Assembly: GCA_013151975.1 (NCBI GenBank)
Contig: JAADHG010000294.1
Location: 1-14,730 of the forward strand
Direction: 5' to 3'
Length of the DNA stretch: 14,730 bases
Source of the DNA: Chlorobiota bacterium
GTDB taxonomy: Bacteria > Bacteroidota > Bacteroidia > Flavobacteriales > Flavobacteriaceae
This document shows, piece by piece, positions 7,373-13,761 of this stretch. Position 1 is the first letter of the stretch. Each line of letters opens with the position of its first letter. A program made the translations under genes and the position numbers. The notes beneath the pieces were generated by a model. That model did no database searches. It had not been told where the DNA came from and saw only the letters and a list, made by a program, of their open reading frames with translations.

Positions 7373-7391
7373 TTAAATTTCGTAAATTTAA
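7373..7391. promoter_or_regulatory. AT-only inverted repeat overlapping a weak -7 box
   Basis: TTAAATTT (7373-7380) and AAATTTAA (7384-7391) form a perfect 8-bp inverted repeat separated by CGT. The right arm contains TAAATTTA (7383-7390), one base away from TAnnTTTG. It lies in the 91-bp gap between ggt and the following gene, about 60 nt before the ATG at 7452. It could be a promoter with an overlapping operator, or chance symmetry in AT-rich DNA. Confidence 0.3.
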
Positions 7392-7451
7392 CACCTCTAA
7401 AGCCTTTAAGTCAAAGAGAAGCCATTCGGAATATTATTTAAGAGCAACCTG

Positions 7452-8168
7452 ATGAAAACTAAAAAAATATTAAAAATTACAGCAGGGGTTATAATATTTA
7501 TAACGCTTCCTAGTTTGTTACTATTCGGCTTTCTTTACTTTAAATATAATGATGATATTCCCCATGGAAATGAAGGTGAAAAAGCAGAACTTTTAGCTGT
7601 GAAAATGTTAGATGCATTAAATTTTGATGCTTTTGAAAAAACCAATTATATAGAATGGACGTTTAAAAATAAACACCATTACCAATGGGAAAAAGATAAA
7701 AAAATATGCACAGTTTTTTGGAAAGATTACAAAGTGGTTTTACACCTTAATGACACTAAAAACAGCAAAGCCTACATACATAGTTTTACTGCCAAAGATG
7801 ATATTGAAAAAGAATTGATAGCAAAAGCAATAGAATACTTTAATAACGATTCGTTTTGGCTGGTTGCTCCTTACAAGGTTTTTGACGAAGGTACAGAGCG
7901 TCGTTTGGTAACGCTTGAAAATGGTGACGAAGCCTTATTAGTTACTTATACGTCTGGTGGCTCTACTCCTGGCGATTCGTATTTATGGGAATTTAACGAT
8001 CAAGGAAAGCCGAAAAGTTTTAAAATGTGGGTCTCAATTTTACCTTTAAAAGGTGTTGAGGCCTCTTGGAGTGATTGGATTATTACTGAAAGCGGCGCAC
8101 AACTCCCAACATTTCACAGGCTATTATTTTTTGGGCTGGAAATGGGAGATGTAAAAGGAAGGGAATGA
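7452..8168 (+). CDS. Membrane-anchored protein of unknown function
   Basis: A 238-aa protein that I cannot place in a named family. It starts with a basic stretch (MKTKKILK), then one hydrophobic segment at about 9-30, which is probably an uncleaved anchor or signal leaving the rest in the periplasm. The soluble part is rich in Trp, Tyr and Phe: IEWTFKNKHHYQWEKDK (67-83), VFWKDYKVVLHL (88-99), then a strand-rich region VTYTSGGSTPGDSYLWEF (164-181), KMWVSILPLKGVEASWSDW (191-209) and a C-terminal GLEMGDVK. The alternating strands and the phrase about an output 'SGGSTPGDSYLW' suggest a beta-rich fold, perhaps LolA-like, but this is a guess. No catalytic motif is evident. It lies 91 bp after ggt and ends 69 bp before the end of the opposing gene, so it may be the last gene of the acpH-ggt unit or stand alone. 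Confidence 0.75.
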   Translation: MKTKKILKITAGVIIFITLPSLLLFGFLYFKYNDDIPHGNEGEKAELLAVKMLDALNFDAFEKTNYIEWTFKNKHHYQWEKDKKICTVFWKDYKVVLHLNDTKNSKAYIHSFTAKDDIEKELIAKAIEYFNNDSFWLVAPYKVFDEGTERRLVTLENGDEALLVTYTSGGSTPGDSYLWEFNDQGKPKSFKMWVSILPLKGVEASWSDWIITESGAQLPTFHRLLFFGLEMGDVKGRE

Positions 8169-8237
8169 AGTAGTAATCTTTACAATCGAAACCCTAAACA
8201 AACAGAATGCTCCACTATATCGCAATGGTCAAAAAAA

Positions 8238-8762
8238 TCATGTACTCTTCTGCCCAGAAAACTGTTGACTTTTAGACTTAAACAATACATTAAACGTTGT
8301 TAAGCTCCCATAGATTCTGGTAATATATTGTTGCAGATCTATTTTGTCTTGGGCATCTAAATTACTGGAGTTTATTTTTTGTTCCATAACTCGAATCCTA
8401 TCTCTCACCATTACTATTTTATGAAAAAACGTATCAATAGGAATCTCTTTATTTTGCAAATTAGAATCCTCTGGTTCTAGAACCAGAGTACCACCTTTCC
8501 ATTTATCGGCAATAGGTACAATCTCACTAGCATCACTCCACTTTTTAAGTATTTGTACGAGACTGCTTTCTACTTCATAAAAACTAACTGTATCAACATC
8601 ATCTGTTGTCGCTTCAATAACTTCAAACTCCGAATCCAAATCTATAGTCTCTAATCCGCTGTCAATAAATGTTACCCAATAATGTTTAGAAGTCACATTG
8701 GTAACAACACCTTTGCCATATTCTTGGTGATTAATTCTTGAGCCAATTCCTAATAGTTTCAT
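8238..8762 (-). CDS. KOW/Tudor-like N-terminal protein of unknown function
   Basis: A 174-aa protein with no firm family name. Residues 1-50 (GSRINHQEYGKGVVTNVTSKHYWVTF and onward) look like a small beta-barrel of the KOW/Tudor type: the pattern G-x-x-V-x-H-x-x-(F/Y)-G-x-G-x-V, then a strand and a V-x-F, is also seen at the C-termini of UvrD/PcrA helicases, where it contacts RNA polymerase. Residues 60-90 contain a strand-helix region with WSDAS and ADKWKGGTLVL. Residues 107-163 are probably alpha-helical (FHKIVMVRDRIRVMEQKI; KIDLQQYITRIYGSLTTFNVLF). There is no signal peptide or membrane segment, so it is probably cytoplasmic. It is divergent from uvrA with a 167-bp spacer, and a hairpin lies just upstream of its ATG (8760-8762). 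A link to transcription or repair is only a contextual inference. Confidence 0.72.
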   Translation of the reverse strand: MKLLGIGSRINHQEYGKGVVTNVTSKHYWVTFIDSGLETIDLDSEFEVIEATTDDVDTVSFYEVESSLVQILKKWSDASEIVPIADKWKGGTLVLEPEDSNLQNKEIPIDTFFHKIVMVRDRIRVMEQKINSSNLDAQDKIDLQQYITRIYGSLTTFNVLFKSKSQQFSGQKST

Positions 8763-8776
8763 GAAAATTTATTTTC

Positions 8777-8796
8777 ATTCCCGAGTAATTGGGAAT
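8777..8796 (-). promoter_or_regulatory. Hairpin directly upstream of the 174-aa gene
   Basis: On the minus strand ATTCCCAA-TTAC-TCGGGAAT forms an 8-bp stem, with one G-T pair at the seventh position, and a 4-nt loop. It ends 14 nt before the start codon, so it would lie in the 5' leader of the transcript or act as a DNA operator for the divergent pair. No U-run follows it. Confidence 0.5.
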
Positions 8797-8884
8797 CTGT
8801 TTAATGTTATTTCATTTATTCATTCTACTATACAATAATAATAAATCCTAATCAAATCGGCTTCAATAAGACAAGCAAAAATTG

Positions 8885-8892
8885 TACTTTTG
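8885..8892 (+). promoter_or_regulatory. -7 promoter element (TACTTTTG) for uvrA
   Basis: TACTTTTG fits TAnnTTTG exactly and is followed by CA. Transcription would start near 8898-8900, giving a leader of about 30 nt that begins with the hairpin at 8901-8918. I see no TTG -33 element at the usual spacing, and no SOS-type box that I recognise. Because the box lies upstream of ATG 8930, reading-frame starts further left than 8930 are unlikely. Confidence 0.6.
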
Positions 8893-8900
8893 CAGCTTTG

Positions 8901-8918
8901 CCTGCCAAATTGGGCAGG
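8901..8918 (+). promoter_or_regulatory. uvrA leader hairpin (CCTGCC-AAATTG-GGCAGG)
   Basis: CCTGCC (8901-8906) and GGCAGG (8913-8918) are perfectly complementary across the 6-nt loop AAATTG. The hairpin is located at or very near the predicted 5' end of the uvrA mRNA and ends 11 nt before the ATG. It lacks a U-run, so it is not a standard terminator. It may stabilise the transcript or affect ribosome access, or it may be a bystander repeat. Confidence 0.5.
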
Positions 8919-8929
8919 TTTGCCATTCT

Positions 8930-11761
8930 ATGACCAAATTTGAAGACAATATTGAGGTTCAAGGAGCCAGAGTTCACAACTTAAAAAACATTGATGTTAC
9001 CATCCCTAGAGAAAAACTGGTGGTCATTACTGGGCTTTCTGGAAGTGGCAAATCGTCTCTAGCTTTTGATACTATTTATGCCGAAGGACAACGTCGCTAT
9101 ATTGAAACGTTTTCAGCTTATGCCAGACAATTTTTAGGTGGTTTAGAACGTCCTGACGTCGATAAAATTGACGGACTTTCTCCTGTAATTGCCATAGAGC
9201 AAAAAACAACGAGTAAATCACCACGTTCAACTGTGGGAACCATTACAGAGATTTACGATTTTTTACGTCTCTTTTTTGCGCGTGCCAGTGATGCTTATAG
9301 CTATAATACTGGCAAAAAAATGGTGAGTTATACCGATGAACAAATTAAGACGCTCATCATTAAAAGTTTTAATGGTAAACGTATTAACATCCTCTCTCCT
9401 GTAGTACGCTCCAGAAAAGGACATTACCGAGAATTGTTTGAACAAATTGCAAAACAGGGATTTGTTAAAGTACGAACCGATGGTGAAATAAAAGACCTTG
9501 TAAAAGGTATGAAACTGGATCGTTATAAAACCCACGATGTTGAAATTGTAATCGACAGATTAAAAATTGACGACACAGTAGATAATGATAAGCGCCTTAC
9601 CGAAAGTATTAATACTGCTATGTATCATGGCGATAATGTATTGATGATTATTGATAATGACACTAATGAAGTCCGCTATTTTAGTCGAAATCTTATGTGT
9701 CCAACCTCAGGTATTTCGTATCCAAATCCTGAGCCTAATAACTTTTCTTTTAACTCGCCCAAAGGAGCTTGCTCAAAATGTAACGGTATTGGTACGTTAT
9801 ACGAAGTCAATATCACTAAGATTATTCCTGACAAATCCATTTCAATAAAAAATGGAGGGTTAGCGCCTCAAGGACCACAAAAAAATAGTTGGATTTTTAA
9901 ACAGCTAGAACTCATTGCGCAACGCTTTGATTTTGATTTGAGCGACCCTATTAAAAAAATTCCAAAAGACGCATTAGAGATGATTCTTTATGGTGGCAAC
10001 GAAAAGTTTACTATAAACAGCAAAACACTTGGCGTTTCAAGAAATTACAGTATCGATTTTGAAGGGATTGCCAACTTTATTGAAAGTCAGTATAAAAATG
10101 CCGAATCTACATCTATTAAACGTTGGGCTAAAGCATACATGGATAAGGTAACATGCTCAAAGTGCAATGGCTCTCGCTTAAAAAAAGAATCGCTTTATTT
10201 TAAAGTTAATGGTAAAAATATTTCAGAATTGGCACAATTAGATATCATTGATCTAGCCAATTGGTTTAACGATTTAAGCAATCATCTAACCGAAAAGCAA
10301 CTCAAGATTGCTTCTGAAATTATTAAAGAAATTAAAAATAGAATTCAGTTTTTACTTGATGTTGGTTTAGATTATTTGTCGTTAGATAGAAGTTCAAAAT
10401 CGCTTTCAGGTGGAGAAGCACAACGCATTAGATTGGCTACACAAATCGGGTCGCAACTGGTTGGTGTGCTTTATATTTTGGACGAACCAAGTATAGGCTT
10501 ACATCAGCGCGATAATGCAAAGCTTATAAATTCGTTAACTGCGCTTCGTGATATTGGCAATTCGGTTATTGTAGTTGAACACGATAAGGAAATGATTGAG
10601 CATGCAGACCATGTAATTGATATTGGCCCAAAAGCAGGAAAACATGGTGGCGAAATTATTAGTGAAGGTACTCCTGACGAGTTGAAAAAACACCACACCT
10701 TAACTGCCGATTATTTAAATGGCACAAAAAAAATTGAAGTACCTACTAAACGTAGGAAAGGCAACGGTAAAAAAATTGTGTTAAGAGATTGTACGGGTAA
10801 CAATTTAAAAAATGTAACGGTTACATTTCCGCTAGGAAAAATGATAGGTGTTACAGGCGTTTCTGGTAGTGGTAAGTCAACCCTCATTAATGATACTCTC
10901 TATCCTATTCTTAACAATTACTATTTTAACGGCGTTAAAATACCTATGCCATATAAAAAAATTGAAGGCTTAAAACACTGTGATAAAGTTATTGATATTA
11001 ATCAATCTCCTATTGGAAGAACTCCAAGAAGCAATCCAGCCACATACACAGGCTTGTTTAGTGAAGTAAGAAGTTTGTATGCTAAAATTCCTGAAGCGAT
11101 GATAAGAGGTTATAAAGCTGGTCGTTTTAGTTTTAATGTTGCTGGCGGACGTTGTGAAACATGTAAAGGTGGAGGCTTGCGCGTTATAGAAATGAACTTT
11201 TTACCTGATGTTTATGTAGAATGTGAAACCTGCCAAGGCAAACGATTTAACAGAGAAACTTTAGAAATACGATACAAAGGAAAATCGATTAGCGATGTTT
11301 TAAACATGACTATTAACGACGCTGTTCCGTTTTTTGAGCATATTCCAAAAATATACCGCAAACTAAAAACCATACAAGATGTAGGTTTAGGTTATATTTC
11401 GCTTGGGCAACAAAGTACAACGCTTTCTGGTGGTGAAGCACAACGTATAAAACTCGCCACAGAACTATCTAAAAAAGATACTGGAAACACCTTTTATATT
11501 CTTGACGAACCCACCACAGGATTGCATTTTGAAGATATAAGAGTACTTATGTTGGTACTTAACAAATTGGTAAATAAAGGCAATACTGTTTTAATTATTG
11601 AACACAATTTAGATGTTATTAAAATGGTTGACTACATTATTGATATAGGTTATGAAGGCGGAAAAGGTGGTGGAGAAATTATAGTAAAAGGCACTCCAGA
11701 AGAGGTGGCAAAACACAAAAAAAGCTACACTGCACATTTCTTAAAAAAAGAACTAAATTAG
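8930..11761 (+). CDS. uvrA: Excinuclease ABC subunit A
   Basis: The damage-recognition ATPase of nucleotide excision repair, which works as a dimer with UvrB. The protein is 943 aa from ATG 8930, matching the usual length of about 940. It has two ABC modules: Walker A GLSGSGKSS (35-43), signature LSGGEAQR (492-499) and Walker B YILDEPS (515-521) in the first; GVSGSGKST (643-651), LSGGEAQR (832-839) and YILDEPT (856-862) in the second. Zinc motifs are CSKC at 409-412 and the CETC pair at 742-745 and 765-768. The first insertion-domain motif is CPTS (257-260) with CSKC (281-284), so one cysteine of the classical CxxC pair is replaced by serine. ATG 8930 is chosen over the TTG at 8882 because the promoter box overlaps that earlier codon and because the extra residues MYFCSFACQIG lie over the hairpin and are not UvrA-like. 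The stop is TAG 11759-11761. Confidence 0.97.
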   Translation: MTKFEDNIEVQGARVHNLKNIDVTIPREKLVVITGLSGSGKSSLAFDTIYAEGQRRYIETFSAYARQFLGGLERPDVDKIDGLSPVIAIEQKTTSKSPRSTVGTITEIYDFLRLFFARASDAYSYNTGKKMVSYTDEQIKTLIIKSFNGKRINILSPVVRSRKGHYRELFEQIAKQGFVKVRTDGEIKDLVKGMKLDRYKTHDVEIVIDRLKIDDTVDNDKRLTESINTAMYHGDNVLMIIDNDTNEVRYFSRNLMCPTSGISYPNPEPNNFSFNSPKGACSKCNGIGTLYEVNITKIIPDKSISIKNGGLAPQGPQKNSWIFKQLELIAQRFDFDLSDPIKKIPKDALEMILYGGNEKFTINSKTLGVSRNYSIDFEGIANFIESQYKNAESTSIKRWAKAYMDKVTCSKCNGSRLKKESLYFKVNGKNISELAQLDIIDLANWFNDLSNHLTEKQLKIASEIIKEIKNRIQFLLDVGLDYLSLDRSSKSLSGGEAQRIRLATQIGSQLVGVLYILDEPSIGLHQRDNAKLINSLTALRDIGNSVIVVEHDKEMIEHADHVIDIGPKAGKHGGEIISEGTPDELKKHHTLTADYLNGTKKIEVPTKRRKGNGKKIVLRDCTGNNLKNVTVTFPLGKMIGVTGVSGSGKSTLINDTLYPILNNYYFNGVKIPMPYKKIEGLKHCDKVIDINQSPIGRTPRSNPATYTGLFSEVRSLYAKIPEAMIRGYKAGRFSFNVAGGRCETCKGGGLRVIEMNFLPDVYVECETCQGKRFNRETLEIRYKGKSISDVLNMTINDAVPFFEHIPKIYRKLKTIQDVGLGYISLGQQSTTLSGGEAQRIKLATELSKKDTGNTFYILDEPTTGLHFEDIRVLMLVLNKLVNKGNTVLIIEHNLDVIKMVDYIIDIGYEGGKGGGEIIVKGTPEEVAKHKKSYTAHFLKKELN

Positions 11762-11783
11762 CCTGTTATAAAAAAATGAACGT

Positions 11784-12473
11784 ATGAGAAAACAGCAACA
11801 CCCTAAAGGATGGAATGAAAAGAAAACAAACGACTCCTGGGCAATCTTTAAGATTATGGGAGAATTTGTCAATGGCTTTGAAAAAATGAGTCGTATTGGT
11901 CCTTGTGTATCAATATTTGGGTCGGCAAGAACTAAACCAGATAATAAATATTATTTATTAGCAGAAAGTATAGCAAAACGTATCGTAGAAGCTGGTTACG
12001 GTGTAATTACAGGTGGTGGTCCAGGAATTATGGAAGCTGGAAATAAAGGTGCACATCTAGGCGGTGGAACTTCGGTGGGTTTAAATATTGAATTACCTTT
12101 TGAACAACATGATAATCCGTATATTGATTCTGATAAAAATTTAGATTTTGATTACTTTTTTGTTAGAAAAGTAATGTTTGTTAAATACTCACAAGGGTTT
12201 GTAGTAATGCCTGGTGGCTTTGGCACTTTAGATGAATTATTTGAAGCCATAACACTTATTCAAACCAAAAAAATTGAACGCTTTCCAATAATAATGGTAG
12301 GAACGGAGTTTTGGCAAGGTGTTATTGATTGGATTAAAACAACGCTATTAGAAAAATTCGGTAATGTTAGCGCAACCGATTTAGAATTAATACATCTAGT
12401 AGATACAGAGGATGAAGTCATTACAATTTTAGATTCGTTCTACAAGAAATATAATTTAAGTCCTAATTTCTAA
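11784..12473 (+). CDS. LOG-family protein (TIGR00730 Rossmann-fold, putative nucleotide phosphoribohydrolase)
   Basis: A 229-aa protein of the lysine-decarboxylase-like/LOG family. Plant LOG and several bacterial members hydrolyse N6-modified or ordinary nucleoside 5'-monophosphates to the base and ribose 5-phosphate. The signature PGGFGTLDE (143-151) is intact, and GGGPGIMEAGNKGAHLGGG (77-95) is the conserved nucleotide-binding region. SIFGSAR (43-49) and FFVRK (125-129) are also typical. There is a roughly 40-aa N-terminal extension, KGWNEKKTNDSWAIFKIMGEFVNGFEKM, common in the bacterial longer form. No signal peptide is present, so the protein is cytoplasmic. It starts 22 bp after uvrA and is followed after 28 bp by the secreted nuclease gene, so co-transcription with uvrA is likely. 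The old label lysine decarboxylase is probably wrong for this family. Confidence 0.92.
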   Translation: MRKQQHPKGWNEKKTNDSWAIFKIMGEFVNGFEKMSRIGPCVSIFGSARTKPDNKYYLLAESIAKRIVEAGYGVITGGGPGIMEAGNKGAHLGGGTSVGLNIELPFEQHDNPYIDSDKNLDFDYFFVRKVMFVKYSQGFVVMPGGFGTLDELFEAITLIQTKKIERFPIIMVGTEFWQGVIDWIKTTLLEKFGNVSATDLELIHLVDTEDEVITILDSFYKKYNLSPNF

Positions 12474-12501
12474 TAAAACATTCATTACTCTCCCTAAGAA
12501 T

Positions 12502-13761
12502 ATGAAGAAAAATCGCATAATAGCATTACTAATATGCCTGATTGGTATTAATACAATGTTTTCTCAAGAAACATTTAAGTTAATGCATTACAACTTACTT
12601 AATTACCCTACGCAGGATGCCTCTAAATTACAATATCTTGAGATAATTTTAGATACTTACAGACCCGATTTGTTTACGGTTAACGAACTTAATAATTTAA
12701 CAGGAGCCAATGCTATATTGAGCTCTCTTCAGTTTATAAACCCCAATTATAGTAGCGCAACTTTTGTAACTAATTCGTCTGATGATAATATAGGAAACAC
12801 AAACGATTTACAAAATTTTGTATACTTTGATAGTTCAAAATTTATATTGGTAAATCAAACCATAGTACAAACCCTGTATAGAGATTTTAATCATTATACA
12901 TTTAAGTTAAACACAGTAAACCAAGCTGTAAATCCTATTTTTATCCAAGTTATTGTCTGTCATTTAAAAGCCTCTAGCGGAACAACAAATCAAAACTTAA
13001 GATTACAGATGGTTAATGATTTGGAAACATATTTGGACACATTTCCAAGTACTGATTATGTAATTTTAGGAGGAGACTTAAATCTATATACCAGTTCTGA
13101 ACCCGCTTTTGTTGAACTGACTGATGTAACCAACAATATCACATTTGTAGATCCTGCAAATAAAGTTGGGAGCTGGCATAATAACACTAGTTATCTTGAT
13201 GTATTCACGCAATCTACAAGAACACAGACAGGATTAGGTGGTGCTACTGGTGGATTTGACGATCGTTTCGACTTTATTCTCACTTCGGAAAATATACTTA
13301 CAAATCCTGATATTTTTTATGTAAGTAATTCTTATCAGGCATTTGGAAACAATGGAAATCTTAATTGTTTCAATAGTGAAATTAATACAAACAACTGCAG
13401 TGGTATTACTTTTGATGCAACAATTAGAAACGCACTCTACAACATGAGTGATCATTTACCAGTAACTTTAGAACTTCAAACTAACGAAACGTTAAGCACT
13501 ACTAGTTATAAGTTAACACAGGCATTTCGTATTCTTGGCAGTAATTTGGTAACCGATAAACTCTCAATTCAAATTGACACAAATAAATTTAAAAGTGATT
13601 TTATACATATATTTAATACTTTAGGGCAAAAAATTGAAAGCTTTAAAATTGAAAATCTAAACCTTTTGCAACTTAATGTATCTAATCTATCAAATGGAAT
13701 TTATTATATAGCAGCCTCAAACTATGATTTAAAACCATTAAAATTTATTAAATCAAATTGA
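12502..13761 (+). CDS. Secreted endonuclease/exonuclease/phosphatase-family protein with T9SS sorting domain
   Basis: A 419-aa exported protein. A signal peptide (1-21, ending MFSQ) is followed by an endonuclease/exonuclease/phosphatase (DNase I-like) domain at about 24-326. Visible site motifs are MHYNLLNYP (Asn31), VNELN (Glu62), VIVCHLKASSG (His154), GGDLNLY (Asp192 and Asn194), FDDRFDFI (Asp254 and Asp257) and SDHLPV (Asp317, His318). Residues about 338-419 look like a type A T9SS C-terminal sorting domain: a FNTLGQKIESFKI segment, NLSNGIYYIA and a terminal KFIKSN. The protein should therefore be exported to the periplasm by Sec and then released or attached to the surface by T9SS. The substrate (DNA, RNA, phospholipid or sugar phosphate) cannot be told from sequence. 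The stop TGA overlaps the TTG start of the next gene. Confidence 0.88.
   Translation: MKKNRIIALLICLIGINTMFSQETFKLMHYNLLNYPTQDASKLQYLEIILDTYRPDLFTVNELNNLTGANAILSSLQFINPNYSSATFVTNSSDDNIGNTNDLQNFVYFDSSKFILVNQTIVQTLYRDFNHYTFKLNTVNQAVNPIFIQVIVCHLKASSGTTNQNLRLQMVNDLETYLDTFPSTDYVILGGDLNLYTSSEPAFVELTDVTNNITFVDPANKVGSWHNNTSYLDVFTQSTRTQTGLGGATGGFDDRFDFILTSENILTNPDIFYVSNSYQAFGNNGNLNCFNSEINTNNCSGITFDATIRNALYNMSDHLPVTLELQTNETLSTTSYKLTQAFRILGSNLVTDKLSIQIDTNKFKSDFIHIFNTLGQKIESFKIENLNLLQLNVSNLSNGIYYIAASNYDLKPLKFIKSN

Noticed and set aside
8882..8929. A longer uvrA start at TTG 8882 adding 16 residues
   Set aside because: The added part covers the TACTTTTG promoter box and the CCTGCC/GGCAGG hairpin, and the added residues do not resemble UvrA N-termini; ATG 8930 gives the family's usual length.
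11784..12473. Lysine decarboxylase function for the LOG-family gene
   Set aside because: The PGGFGTLDE motif and Rossmann fold place it in the LOG nucleotide phosphoribohydrolase-like family; no PLP site is present as in true lysine decarboxylases.
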